Of a stretch of 64,000 bases of DNA, positions 27,672 through 36,012 are shown piece after piece; the first letter of the stretch is position 1; every line of letters starts with the position of its first letter. The position numbers were made by a program, and so were the translations under genes. This stretch comes from CALDTK01 sp965213735. GTDB lineage: Bacteria; Bacteroidota; Bacteroidia; Chitinophagales; Saprospiraceae. The stretch covers positions 186,001-250,000 of the forward strand of contig CBDCAB010000006.1 in the NCBI GenBank assembly GCA_965213735.1. Reading direction: 5' to 3'. The notes under the pieces are model-generated. The model saw only the letters and a list, made by a program, of their open reading frames with translations. It was not told where the DNA came from and did no database searches.

Positions 27672-28958
27672 TCAGGCAAGGTTGTGGCGCCGCAAGTAAG
27701 TGTAGATCAAATCAGTAGCCCCCGTGTGCCGCTGGACATAGCGTTCAGCTTCCGCCAAAACCTGCCCACGCACCGCCTCCTCATCGTGCTGTTGCAGCCA
27801 CTCCACCAGCTGCTCGGCATCCTCCACGGCTGTGGCTACACCAGCTTTCAGCAGATCGTGCGCCTCTTGAAATTTCTGAAACTTAGGGCCAAACGCGACA
27901 GGCAAGCCATAGGTCACCGGCTCCACAATGTTGTGAATGCCAGCACCAAAGCCCCCGCCCACATACGCTAGCTCCCCGAGGCGATAAAGCTTGGCCAGTA
28001 AGCCTAGGCTATCCACTATAATGACACGACCCGACTCGCTCAAATCATCTAATTCAGATAGAAATTGGGGTGCAAAAGCATCAAACCGCTGCTTGATTTT
28101 TGCTAACGCTGCTGCGCCTACTTCGTGTGGAGCAAGGAGCAGACTCAACTGCCCCAGCTGAGTCAGCGCCTCAGCCAGCAGCGCTTCATCGGCGGGCCAT
28201 GTACTGCCTGCTACCAGCAAACGCTTTTGTTGCTGCGCCCACACCTCGAGCCGAGGAGCATCCAGCGGCTGCGAACGGATAGCTACCGTGCGGTCGTGAC
28301 GCGTGTCTCCAGCAAGGGTCACGCAATCAAAATTTCCAGCAGTCTGAAGGAGGTGCACTGTACGCTCGTTTTGCGCAAATACCTGATCGACATGTTGCAA
28401 TGCTGCACGCCACGCACGCCTGCCGCCGCTATCGCTGATAAACCACTGCTTATCAAGGATTACGGATATCATCACCAGCGGCACCTGAGCCTCTCCAAGT
28501 GCGGAAAAATACCCAAACCACCATTCGTACTTCACGAAAATGGCTAGTCGCAAGTGCTCAGCCTGTGCCGTGCTCCCAAAGAGTTTAGCCACAAAATCAT
28601 GGGCGGCACTCTTGCTTTGCCTCCGCACAGGCGCTGTAGTATCGAAGGGCAAATACACTACCTCGCCCACCTCGGCCTGCTGCCGATACTGCTCGTAGCC
28701 GCTAGGTGAAAAAAAGCTCAGCACAAAGCGCGCCTCCGGATGATCGCGCATCAAGCGTTGCCACAGCGGCCGCCCTTGCTCAAACTCCCCAACACTCGCG
28801 CAGTGCATCCAAAAGCAGGATTGATCGCCTGTGGGCTCGAGGCTAGCTAGCGCAGCTCGAGCTCCCTCATGTCGCAGCTTTGCCTTAGCGCTAAAAGGGG
28901 ACGCAAGCGCCACCGCCAACTGGTACAAGCGTACACTCAGCGCATACCTCCACGACAT
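27672..28958 (-). CDS. kdtA: 3-deoxy-D-manno-octulosonic acid (KDO) transferase
   Basis: The 428-residue protein matches WaaA/KdtA. It has an N-terminal membrane-anchor segment, the conserved W-M-H-C-A-S-V-G-E-F-E-Q-G near residues 48-60, and a GT-B C-domain with the acidic E-P-V-T-Y-G-L-P-V-A-F-G-P motif. It transfers KDO from CMP-KDO to lipid A precursor at the inner membrane. The start at 28958 gives the usual hydrophobic N-terminus. It lies 3 nt after a beta-barrel gene and directly abuts hldA; KDO and heptose steps together mark an LPS inner-core operon. Confidence 0.93.
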   Translation of the reverse strand: MSWRYALSVRLYQLAVALASPFSAKAKLRHEGARAALASLEPTGDQSCFWMHCASVGEFEQGRPLWQRLMRDHPEARFVLSFFSPSGYEQYRQQAEVGEVVYLPFDTTAPVRRQSKSAAHDFVAKLFGSTAQAEHLRLAIFVKYEWWFGYFSALGEAQVPLVMISVILDKQWFISDSGGRRAWRAALQHVDQVFAQNERTVHLLQTAGNFDCVTLAGDTRHDRTVAIRSQPLDAPRLEVWAQQQKRLLVAGSTWPADEALLAEALTQLGQLSLLLAPHEVGAAALAKIKQRFDAFAPQFLSELDDLSESGRVIIVDSLGLLAKLYRLGELAYVGGGFGAGIHNIVEPVTYGLPVAFGPKFQKFQEAHDLLKAGVATAVEDAEQLVEWLQQHDEEAVRGQVLAEAERYVQRHTGATDLIYTYLRRHNLA

Positions 28959-28961
28959 GCC

Positions 28962-29696
28962 TCAGTAGTATATATCGTCGGCCTTGCCCTTGGCTCCACG
29001 CACGAGACCAAGCACGAAGCCAATTCGCAGACCTAATGCCGTATCAGTGCCTGCACCAGGAGCCTGCGCCTGTAGGTCAAACTGCGTAGAATTAAGTGGT
29101 TCAGTCCGCGCTACATCAGCCGTAGCAACAGCAAAGACAATGAGCGAACCTGTCGTATTGGTATACTGTCCACCTATTTCTATGCTTCCGCCAAAACCCG
29201 CTGCACGTCGGTCGTAACCTCTTTTGTAAGCAGACCTCAAATTGGAGGCATTTAAATTTGCATCGTCCTGAATACGAATGAAATGGAGCAGATAAGATGG
29301 ACCCGCAGCCCCCCGCACACCCCAGCCTGACTCTGCAAATTCGTGCTGATAACCCACCAGCAGCCCGTAGCGAAAGCCTCTCGATTTTAGCGATATCTCT
29401 GCCAAACCTCCCTCGAGGCCAGCATCTCCAAAGACTTGCCCGAAATCGGAACGTAACTCGGTGATCGGATCCACTTTGACATCGTTGCCAAACATGACAT
29501 CTACGCGGGCCGCTGCGTACCAACCACTGTTGAGCCCCCCTTCAACGCGTGTTTCGGCGAGGAGTGAATTACCATAAGTGTCTGCCCAATTACCTGAGCG
29601 CGCAAAGCCGCCCAAGCCAGCACCAATGCCAATATACGACTGCGCACACAGCGGCAGCGAAACCATCAATAGCAGTAAAGTGTAGAACGCTTTCAA
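28962..29696 (-). CDS. Outer-membrane beta-barrel protein, function unknown
   Basis: The 244-residue protein has a signal peptide (M-K-A-F-Y-T-L-L-L-L, cut after C-A-Q) and alternating beta strands rich in Gly and aromatic residues (Y-I-G-I-G-A-G-L, Y-G-L-L-V-G-Y, A-L-G-L-R-I-G-F-V-L-G-L), typical of a small outer-membrane barrel. The start is TTG at 29696; a perfect -7 box TAGGTTTG (29708-29701) ends 4 nt upstream of it, so the mRNA is probably leaderless. It is the first gene of the unit with kdtA and hldA, so a role linked to LPS or envelope biogenesis is possible but unproven. The C-terminus is Lys/Asp/Tyr-rich rather than ending in the usual phenylalanine. Confidence 0.75.
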   Translation of the reverse strand: MKAFYTLLLLMVSLPLCAQSYIGIGAGLGGFARSGNWADTYGNSLLAETRVEGGLNSGWYAAARVDVMFGNDVKVDPITELRSDFGQVFGDAGLEGGLAEISLKSRGFRYGLLVGYQHEFAESGWGVRGAAGPSYLLHFIRIQDDANLNASNLRSAYKRGYDRRAAGFGGSIEIGGQYTNTTGSLIVFAVATADVARTEPLNSTQFDLQAQAPGAGTDTALGLRIGFVLGLVRGAKGKADDIYY

Positions 29697-29700
29697 GCTG

Positions 29701-29708
29701 CAAACCTA
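29701..29708 (-). promoter_or_regulatory. Promoter -7 box of the beta-barrel/kdtA/hldA unit
   Basis: TAGGTTTG on the minus strand is a perfect TAnnTTTG match, 4 nt before the TTG start codon. Confidence 0.6.
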
Positions 29709-29738
29709 CAACAAGCAGCACTGCGCAGCCTAGCTTGT

Positions 29739-29746
29739 TATCTTCG
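29739..29746 (+). promoter_or_regulatory. Candidate -7 box for the nucleotide-sugar genes
   Basis: TATCTTCG matches TAnnTTTG at 7 of 8 positions and lies 51 nt before the ATG at 29798. The same TAnnTTCG form followed by GCGCG occurs before gap. Confidence 0.4.
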
Positions 29747-29797
29747 GCGCGCTTTTCGAGTGTGCTCTAGTCTCACTTGTAGCAATCGACTCGACAT

Positions 29798-30793
29798 ATG
29801 GCACAAAAGCGCGTTCTCATTACTGGTGCAGCTGGTTTTCTTGGCTCCCACCTCTGCGATCGATTCATGGCCGAAGATTTCCACGTCATCGGCATGGACA
29901 ATCTAATCACGGGCGATCTCGCCAATATCGAGCACCTGTTCAGCTCTAAGCAATTCGAGTTTTACAACCACGACGTGTCGAAGTTTGTGCACGTGCCTGG
30001 ACAGCTCGATTACATCCTGCACTTCGCGAGTCCGGCAAGCCCTATTGATTACTTGAAGTTGCCGATTCAGACGCTGAAGGTTGGCTCGCTCGGCACGCAC
30101 AACTTGCTCGGATTGGCGAAGGTGAAGAAGGCACGCTTTCTCATCGCCTCTACTTCAGAGGTGTATGGCGATCCACTCATCCACCCGCAGACGGAAGATT
30201 ATTGGGGCAATGTCAATCCTATTGGTCCGCGTGGCGTGTACGATGAGGCTAAGCGCTTTCAGGAGGCGATAACGATGGCCTACCATACCTACCACGGTTT
30301 GGAAACGCGCATTGTCCGCATCTTCAACACCTATGGGCCACGGATGAGGGTCAATGATGGCCGCGTGCTGCCTGCATTTTTCTCGCAAGCAATTCGTGGA
30401 GAGGGGCTCACGGTGTTCGGTGACGGATCGCAGACGCGTTCTTTTTGCTACGTTGACGATTTGGTAGAAGGGATTTTTCGCTTGCTGCACAGCGAATACG
30501 CCAAGCCAGTCAATATCGGTAACCCGAGCGAGATTACTATTGGTGAGTTTGCACGTGAGGTGCTCGAGCTGGTGGGCAATCCTGAGGCGTCTATTGTGCA
30601 GCGGCCTTTGCCTAAGGATGATCCGAAGGTGCGGCAGCCTGATATTTCGCTTGCGCAAAAACTGCTGGATTGGGAGCCGAAGGTGGATCGGGCTGATGGC
30701 TTGCGCCGTACGTTCGAATACTTTAAGTGGGCAGTCCCTCGGGCCGAAGAGCGCGGGGAGTTAGAGCCGAGAGCTTTCGCCAAAACAGCTTAA
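29798..30793 (+). CDS. UDP-glucuronate decarboxylase (UDP-xylose synthase)
   Basis: The 331-residue extended short-chain dehydrogenase has the NAD motif T-G-A-A-G-F-L-G at 9-16 and the catalytic Y-D-E-A-K with Tyr148 and Lys152. The segments H-F-A-S-P-A-S-P and G-P-R-M-R-V-N-D-G-R-V are hallmarks of UXS proteins, which convert UDP-glucuronate to UDP-xylose. That separates it from UDP-glucose epimerases. rfbB follows 35 nt downstream, so both probably supply activated sugars for surface polysaccharide. Two copies of the recurrent 14-bp word lie in its 3' part. Confidence 0.9.
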   Translation: MAQKRVLITGAAGFLGSHLCDRFMAEDFHVIGMDNLITGDLANIEHLFSSKQFEFYNHDVSKFVHVPGQLDYILHFASPASPIDYLKLPIQTLKVGSLGTHNLLGLAKVKKARFLIASTSEVYGDPLIHPQTEDYWGNVNPIGPRGVYDEAKRFQEAITMAYHTYHGLETRIVRIFNTYGPRMRVNDGRVLPAFFSQAIRGEGLTVFGDGSQTRSFCYVDDLVEGIFRLLHSEYAKPVNIGNPSEITIGEFAREVLELVGNPEASIVQRPLPKDDPKVRQPDISLAQKLLDWEPKVDRADGLRRTFEYFKWAVPRAEERGELEPRAFAKTA

Positions 30794-30828
30794 TTCGCAC
30801 AAGTCCAAAATTCACCACCCCCCCAATT

Positions 30829-31878
30829 ATGCAACAAACCATCATTGTCACTGGCGGTGCCGGATTTATCGGCTCGCATGTGGTTCGCCTACTGGTAGAG
30901 CGCTACCCACAATCGAAAATCGTCAATGTAGATGCCCTTACTTATGCGGGTAATTTGCAGAACCTCAGCGATGTAGAAGATGCGGATAATTATAGCTTCA
31001 GACGCGTAGACATACGTGATGCAGAGGCTGTGAATGAGCTCTTTGCAGAAGTGAAACCGGATGGAATTATTCATCTCGCTGCCGAAAGCCACGTCGATCG
31101 CTCCATCAGTGATCCGATGGCCTTCATCATGACCAACATCGTTGGCACCGTCAATCTTCTCAATGCTGCTCGAACGAGCTGGGAAGATGATTTTGAAGGC
31201 AAGCGCTTTTACCACGTCAGCACTGACGAGGTCTATGGTTCTTTGGGAGAAGAGGGACTCTTTACGGAGGAGACGCCTTATGATCCGCGCTCACCGTACA
31301 GTGCATCCAAAGCTTCAAGTGATCATCTAGTTAGGGCCTATTTCCATACGTACGGTCTGCCGATAGTGATTAGCAATTGCTCCAACAATTATGGTCCGAA
31401 TCACTTTCCTGAGAAGTTGATTCCTCTGGTGATCAACAACATCAAGCACAACAAGCCGCTCCCGATTTACGGCGATGGCAAGTACACGCGGGATTGGCTG
31501 TGGGTGAAGGATCACGCTGAGGCCATCGATACGATTTATCAGCAGGGCGTACTCGGCGAGACCTACAACATTGGCGGCAACAACGAGATGAAAAATATCG
31601 ATCTGGTGGAGCAGCTCTGTGATGTCATGGACGAGTTGCTCGATCGCGAAGTAGGGGAGAGCCGCAAGCTCATCACCTTCGTCAAGGATCGACCTGGACA
31701 CGATCGGCGCTACGCCATCGACTCTTCTAAGCTGCAGCGCGAATTAGGCTGGAGTCCGCAAGTCTATCCCAAAGACGGCCTCCGCATGACGGCTGAGTGG
31801 TATCTCGATAATGAGGATTGGCTTCAGGCGGTGACGAGCGGCTCGTACCAGATGTATTATGAGGAGCAGTATGAGTGA
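30829..31878 (+). CDS. rfbB: dTDP-glucose 4,6-dehydratase
   Basis: The 349-residue protein is RmlB. It has the NAD motif T-G-G-A-G-F-I-G-S-H at 8-17, H-L-A-A-E-S-H-V-D-R-S, the Y-S-A-S-K catalytic pair near residue 160 and N-Y-G-P-N-H-F-P-E-K. It makes dTDP-4-keto-6-deoxyglucose, the precursor of dTDP-rhamnose and related sugars. I chose the ATG at 30829 because the longer frame begins inside the upstream gene and adds a non-conserved basic stretch. No rmlA, rmlC or rmlD homologue lies nearby. Confidence 0.95.
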   Translation: MQQTIIVTGGAGFIGSHVVRLLVERYPQSKIVNVDALTYAGNLQNLSDVEDADNYSFRRVDIRDAEAVNELFAEVKPDGIIHLAAESHVDRSISDPMAFIMTNIVGTVNLLNAARTSWEDDFEGKRFYHVSTDEVYGSLGEEGLFTEETPYDPRSPYSASKASSDHLVRAYFHTYGLPIVISNCSNNYGPNHFPEKLIPLVINNIKHNKPLPIYGDGKYTRDWLWVKDHAEAIDTIYQQGVLGETYNIGGNNEMKNIDLVEQLCDVMDELLDREVGESRKLITFVKDRPGHDRRYAIDSSKLQRELGWSPQVYPKDGLRMTAEWYLDNEDWLQAVTSGSYQMYYEEQYE

Positions 31879-31991
31879 GAGGAGGGAGGCTAGAAGCTAG
31901 ACCGCTACGCTGCTGGAGGCTGGAATACTGTTCTGGAGTAAGAGTAGACGTCGCTCAACCCTGCTACGCTGCGGGGTGCATGCAAACTTGC

Positions 31992-32324
31992 CTAGTGCAA
32001 AATTCGCCGCTTTGCAACTAGGTAATCCTCTTCTGAGATGGCACCGCGCTCCTTGAGGCTGTGGAGCTTTTCGAGCTCTTCAGCCCTGCCGCTGGTGCTT
32101 AGATGGGGTGCAGAGGCTACACCATCGTTGTATTTGCGATCGAAATCTTCCTGACTCATCGTGAGGTAGATGATGCCTTCCACGAATCCCACGAGACTCG
32201 GAATAAAGGTCCAGCAAAAAAGCACGTAAATAATGCCTGCCCCAATGCGGCCGAGGTAGAACTTGTGAATGCCAACTCCTCCGAGGAGGATGCCTAGAAT
32301 GCCAGCAGTATTTTTGTTTTTCAT
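31992..32324 (-). CDS. TM2 domain membrane protein with C-terminal SHOCT-like segment
   Basis: The 110-residue protein has a TM2 domain: the hydrophobic stretch A-G-I-L-G-I-L-L-G-G-V-G-I-H-K-F-Y-L-G, a short polar turn, then a second hydrophobic segment to about residue 55. The C-terminal E-L-E-K-L-H-S-L-K-E-R-G-A-I-S-E-E-D-Y resembles the short helical SHOCT motif. TM2-SHOCT proteins are small inner-membrane proteins without a settled function. It lies alone between rfbB (convergent) and pgk. The 113-nt space before it holds short imperfect GGAGGCTAG/GGAGGCTGG repeats. Confidence 0.85.
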   Translation of the reverse strand: MKNKNTAGILGILLGGVGIHKFYLGRIGAGIIYVLFCWTFIPSLVGFVEGIIYLTMSQEDFDRKYNDGVASAPHLSTSGRAEELEKLHSLKERGAISEEDYLVAKRRILH

Positions 32325-32425
32325 GAGTAGATATATTTAGCTAAAGGGCCCCTTGCTGCTGCAAGTTACAGAAAATTATGCGGTGGGAGGTGCTGCTAAT
32401 ACAAGCGAATGCATGGCTGCTACAC

Positions 32426-33643
32426 CTAGCTACCTGACACTGCCGCCACACCTGGCAGTTCCTTTCCCTCCAGCAGCTCTAGCATCGCACCACCACCCGT
32501 ACTCACAAACGATACCCGCTCGTCGAGTCCAGCTTGGACAATTGCTGCAACCGAATCGCCTCCCCCAATCAATGAATACGCCCCCGCGTCAGTAGCCTCC
32601 GCTACCGCCTCAGCCACAGCTAAGGTTCCAGCCGCAAACTGCTCGAACTCGAACACACCCATCGGCCCGTTCCAAAGAATTGTCTTGGCTGTACGAATGG
32701 TTTTGGCGAAAGCTTGACGTGCCTGCGGACCGATATCCAGACCGCCCCATCCATCAGGAATGGCATCTGTAGGAAAAGTCTTCGCCTCAGCGTCTGCTGC
32801 AAACTTTTGGGTACAAACTGTATCTGTTGGCAGGTGAATCCCCACCCCTTTTTGCTTTGCCAGCTCGAGGATTTCACGGGCTTTATCCAACAAATCATTC
32901 TCAACCAAGCTGGTGCCGATACGGCCGCCTTGCGCCTTGACGAACGTATAGGCCATACCTCCACCAACGATAATCTCATCTGCCACATCGAGCAGTTTCT
33001 CGAGCAGCAAAACTTTGTCACTCACTTTGGCCCCACCCGTAATCGCGATAAAAGGATGCTCTGGCTTGTCGAGTAGCTTCTGACCACTTTCAAGTTCTTG
33101 ACCCATGAGAATGCCTGGCGCTTTATTCTTCTCCTCGAAAAATTCCGCAACCGTGGTAGTCGATGCGTGCGCGCGGTGGGCGGCGCCAAAAGCATCATTA
33201 ATGTAGACATCAGCCAATTTCGCCATACGCTCGGCCAGTGCTTTGTCTCCGCGTTCTTCTCCGGCCTCAAAGCGAGTGTTTTCGAGCATCAGAATTTCTC
33301 CCGGACGCAGCTGCTCTGCTTTAGCCTGACTATCTGGTCCAGCAACATCCTCAGCAAGCACCACCTTCACGCCGAGCACTTCTCCCAGGCGCTTGGCAGC
33401 TGGAGCTAAGCTGAACTTCTCCCGATCAAGGCTCCCGTCGGCGCGTTTGGACTTGAGGGGTCGGCCTAAATGGCTCATCAAGATTACCGCAGCACCATTG
33501 TCGAGCAAATGCTTAATCGTTGGTAAGGCACCCTGAATGCGGGTGTCGTCGGTAATGTTGCCCGCATCGTCGAGGGGCACATTGAAGTCGACACGAACGA
33601 GTACGGTTTTGCCGGAAACGGCAATGTCTTGAAGCTTAGCCAT
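32426..33643 (-). CDS. pgk: Phosphoglycerate kinase
   Basis: The 405-residue protein is a complete phosphoglycerate kinase. The N-domain has R-V-D-F-N-V-P-L-D near residues 17-25 and H-L-G-R-P; the C-domain has the nucleotide-binding G-G-A-K-V-S-D-K and the hinge I-G-G-G-D-S-V-A-A. It makes ATP from 1,3-bisphosphoglycerate in glycolysis and works in reverse in gluconeogenesis. It lies 36 nt downstream of gap on the same strand, so the two consecutive glycolytic steps are probably co-transcribed. One copy of the recurrent DNA word encodes A-F-A-K-T here. Confidence 0.97.
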   Translation of the reverse strand: MAKLQDIAVSGKTVLVRVDFNVPLDDAGNITDDTRIQGALPTIKHLLDNGAAVILMSHLGRPLKSKRADGSLDREKFSLAPAAKRLGEVLGVKVVLAEDVAGPDSQAKAEQLRPGEILMLENTRFEAGEERGDKALAERMAKLADVYINDAFGAAHRAHASTTTVAEFFEEKNKAPGILMGQELESGQKLLDKPEHPFIAITGGAKVSDKVLLLEKLLDVADEIIVGGGMAYTFVKAQGGRIGTSLVENDLLDKAREILELAKQKGVGIHLPTDTVCTQKFAADAEAKTFPTDAIPDGWGGLDIGPQARQAFAKTIRTAKTILWNGPMGVFEFEQFAAGTLAVAEAVAEATDAGAYSLIGGGDSVAAIVQAGLDERVSFVSTGGGAMLELLEGKELPGVAAVSGS

Positions 33644-33679
33644 AAGGATGCGGTATCTTGAGCAAGAAGCTGGAGCAGA

Positions 33680-34669
33680 CTAAACCATCGTTGCTAGCTG
33701 GGCGAGCCGAGCGCTATAGCCCGCTTCGTTGTCGTACCAGCCAACGACTTTTACCATACGGCCATCCACCTTCGTCAGCTCAGAATCGAAGATGCAGCTG
33801 TGGGGATTGCCGACTATGTCAGAACTCACCAAGGGCTCTTCGCTATACTCCACAATACCTTTCAAACCTGCACCTGCGGCTTCTTTAAAGGCAGCGCGTA
33901 CAGAAGCTTCGCTGACATCAGATTTGACCATCGCCGTAAAGTCTGTAACCGATCCCGTAGGTACAGGCACACGCATGGCGATACCATCGAGCTTGCCGGC
34001 GAGGTGAGGCAACACCAGTCCAACAGCAGCAGCAGCCCCTGTTGTCGTGGGCACGATATTCAATGCAGCAGCCCGAGCACGACGTAGGTCGCGGTGAGGC
34101 GCATCTTGCAAGCGTTGATCTGATGTATAGGCGTGCACGGTGGTCATAAAGCCTTGCTCCACACCAAAAGCATCATCGAGCACTTTTACCATCGGCGCGA
34201 GACAGTTGGTGGTGCAGCTGGCGTTAGAGTACACCTTTGCATCAGGATTTATCTCGCCATCGTTGACGCCGATCACAATTGTCGGCACACCACCTCCTTT
34301 AGCCGGTGCAGAAATAATGACTTGTTTGGCGCCAGCATCTAGGTGAGCGCTTGCCTTGTCTTTAGTCACAAACAGACCGGTGCACTCAAGCACCACATCG
34401 ACGTTCATTTCACTCCACTTGAGCTTGCTTGGATCACGCTCGGCAGAGGCATCAATGGTTTTGCCGTTGACGATGAGGCTGTCTTCGGTGTGCTCGATGC
34501 TGCCTTTGAATTGGCCGTGCACGCTGTCTCGCTTGAGTAGGTGTGCCAGTGTGGCGTTGTCGGTGAGGTCGTTGATTGCGACAACTTCTACATCGGAGTT
34601 GTCGAATAGGTTGCGAAAGGTGAGGCGTCCGATACGTCCGAAGCCGTTGATGGCGATGCGTACTGCCAT
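33680..34669 (-). CDS. gap: Glyceraldehyde-3-phosphate dehydrogenase
   Basis: The 329-residue enzyme shows the NAD-binding start A-I-N-G-F-G-R-I-G-R and the catalytic S-N-A-S-C-T-T-N-C near residues 150-158. It oxidises and phosphorylates glyceraldehyde-3-phosphate in central carbon metabolism. The ATG at 34669 starts at the conserved M-A-V-R-I-A-I-N-G-F; the longer frame to 34735 overlaps the candidate promoter and adds 22 unrelated residues. It is the first gene of gap-pgk. Confidence 0.97.
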   Translation of the reverse strand: MAVRIAINGFGRIGRLTFRNLFDNSDVEVVAINDLTDNATLAHLLKRDSVHGQFKGSIEHTEDSLIVNGKTIDASAERDPSKLKWSEMNVDVVLECTGLFVTKDKASAHLDAGAKQVIISAPAKGGGVPTIVIGVNDGEINPDAKVYSNASCTTNCLAPMVKVLDDAFGVEQGFMTTVHAYTSDQRLQDAPHRDLRRARAAALNIVPTTTGAAAAVGLVLPHLAGKLDGIAMRVPVPTGSVTDFTAMVKSDVSEASVRAAFKEAAGAGLKGIVEYSEEPLVSSDIVGNPHSCIFDSELTKVDGRMVKVVGWYDNEAGYSARLAQLATMV

Positions 34670-34701
34670 AAGGAGGGGGAGTTTTAGGTGGTTTGAACGC
34701 G

Positions 34702-34709
34702 CGAATGTA
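34702..34709 (-). promoter_or_regulatory. Candidate -7 box for gap-pgk
   Basis: TACATTCG on the minus strand matches TAnnTTTG at 7 of 8 positions, 32 nt before the gap ATG, and is followed by GCGCG as at the UDP-xylose synthase gene. Confidence 0.4.
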
Positions 34710-34856
34710 GCCAAAGCGCGATACGCCTCGACCAACCCGAAATCACCTCACTTTGTTTCTGCTGGCATTTCGCTAACAATTATTTAGGGCGTGAAGTAGG
34801 ATTTCATAGCCTATGGGCGTATCATTGCACCGCTTTTGCAAGAAAGCCCGACACTC

Positions 34857-34928
34857 GGCCCCTTCGTCTAGTGGTTAGGACATCAGATTTTCATTCTGGG
34901 AACAGGGGTTCAATTCCCCTAGGGGCTA
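34857..34928 (+). tRNA. tRNA-Glu (anticodon TTC)
   Basis: A complete cloverleaf can be drawn. The 7-bp acceptor stem (34857-34863 with 34921-34927) ends in one G-T pair, and the D-arm contains CTAGTGGTTAGGA. The anticodon stem T-C-A-G-A / T-C-T-G-G encloses TTTTCAT with anticodon TTC, and the T-arm is AGGGG-TTCAATT-CCCCT. The discriminator base is A34928; CCA is not encoded, so the 3' end needs RNase Z and CCA-adding enzyme. A near-match -7 box (TATCATTG, 34820-34827) lies 30 nt upstream. Confidence 0.96.
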
Positions 34929-34932
34929 CTCG

Positions 34933-34968
34933 AAAAGCCGCTTGGTCGCACGACTGGGCGGCTTTTTT
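34933..34968 (+). terminator. Terminator after tRNA-Glu, overlapping the end of pgeF
   Basis: A long hairpin pairs AAAAGCCGC (34933-34941) with GCGGCTTTT (34958-34966), with further G-T and G-C pairs inside and a 4-nt loop, followed by TT. The A-run on the left arm means it could also end the convergent pgeF transcript. Confidence 0.85.
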
Positions 34969-35707
34969 ATCGCCTAAATCCAACGTAGCTGAGCATTCTT
35001 CCCGTCGCTGCGCCATCACGCCGGTAGCTGAAGTATCTGTCCTCCTGCGCAAAGGTGTCGTCGCTACTCCGCTCGATTTGTGAGGCAGGTACTCCAGCAG
35101 CTAATAATTCGGCTTGAAGGCTTCCAGCTACGTCGAGCAGGCGTTTGCGGCTATCGTTTGGGTGCTCCAGCAAATGCTTGTCGGCAAATTGAGTGGCCAC
35201 TTCTTGCCCCACCTCATAATTGCGCTGCCCAATGCTGGCCCCCATGTAGGCGTGTATTTTGAGAGGCATGCTTTCGCAAAACTTCTCCATATAGTATATC
35301 GTCTTCGAGAGCAGCCGCGCCTGTGCACCACGCCAACCGCAGTGTACAGCCGCAACAACACCCGAATACCCATCCGCAAGCAGTACCGGCACACAATCGG
35401 CAGTAAAAACCCCAACCGCTACACCAGCATCTCGACTGATCAGCGCGTCTGCCTCGCAGTTTAGTTCACCACCAATCTTGGCCAGCACCACTTTATCGCC
35501 ATGCACTTGGCTGCAGGTGGCTAGTGTGTTGCGGCTCCACGTTGAATAAGAAGCAAACCTGCGCCAGTTTTCAGCCACTGCCAGCGGATAATCGCCCGTG
35601 TGCGAGGCCAAGTTCAAGCTGCTAAACCCACCATGCGATACGCCGCCCACCCGTGTGGTTTGGCCCCAGTCGAGCTGCCTCACGCAGGTTTTCGGATACA
35701 CGATCAT
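34967..35707 (-). CDS. pgeF: Peptidoglycan editing factor PgeF (YfiH/DUF152 family)
   Basis: The 246-residue protein has the family motifs Q-V-H-G-D near residue 68, T-A-D-C-V-P-V-L-L-A-D and V-H-C-G-W-R-G, whose His and Cys residues bind zinc. Members were annotated as polyphenol oxidase or laccase; the YfiH branch is now linked to removing wrongly incorporated L-Ser from peptidoglycan precursors. The ATG at 35707 is 6 nt downstream of TAAATTAG, a 7 of 8 match to the -7 consensus, suggesting a leaderless mRNA. It converges with the tRNA-Glu gene. Confidence 0.9.
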   Translation of the reverse strand: MIVYPKTCVRQLDWGQTTRVGGVSHGGFSSLNLASHTGDYPLAVAENWRRFASYSTWSRNTLATCSQVHGDKVVLAKIGGELNCEADALISRDAGVAVGVFTADCVPVLLADGYSGVVAAVHCGWRGAQARLLSKTIYYMEKFCESMPLKIHAYMGASIGQRNYEVGQEVATQFADKHLLEHPNDSRKRLLDVAGSLQAELLAAGVPASQIERSSDDTFAQEDRYFSYRRDGAATGRMLSYVGFRR

Positions 35708-35792
35708 CTGATGCTAATTTAAGCTTGGATCATGCATTCGCCTGAGCACATGCGTAAGGTCGGAATCTTTATAAGTAAGGACTCACACCGCA

Positions 35793-36012
35793 CCGCAGGC
35801 CTACCTTCCCGCCGGAGGCACAGCGCCGCAGGCTTTCCCGCCGGAGGCTTTGAGAATAGCCCATTTGTCACAGCGCCACCGACAGAGTCGGCCAAACGGC
35901 GCTGTGTGGCCCTTCCCACACAAGACTCTTCCTTCACCGCAGGAAAGACTCACCACCGGAGGCAATGCGCCGCAGGCATTCCCGCCGGAGGCATTCCCAC
36001 CGCAGGTTTTCC
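35793..36012. repeat. GC-rich interspersed short repeats between pgeF and a T9SS gene
   Basis: This 304-bp gap holds alternating units CCGCAGGC and CCGCCGGAGGC separated by TTCCC-like spacers at about 35793-35820, 35824-35850 and 35955-36007. They resemble the short GC-rich intergenic repeats found in several Bacteroidota genomes. The last copies run up to the stop codon of the downstream minus-strand gene. I see no gene. Confidence 0.7.
35869..35906. repeat. Stem-loop within the GC-rich repeat cluster
   Basis: CACAGCGCC (35869-35877) pairs perfectly with GGCGCTGTG (35898-35906). Inside is a second perfect stem CCGAC/GTCGG (35879-35883 with 35887-35891). No T-tract follows on either strand, so it is not a typical intrinsic terminator. 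Confidence 0.6.

Noticed and set aside
34859..35262. Plus-strand ORFs of 60-70 codons overlapping tRNA-Glu and pgeF
   Set aside because: They are antisense to pgeF and overlap the tRNA and its terminator.
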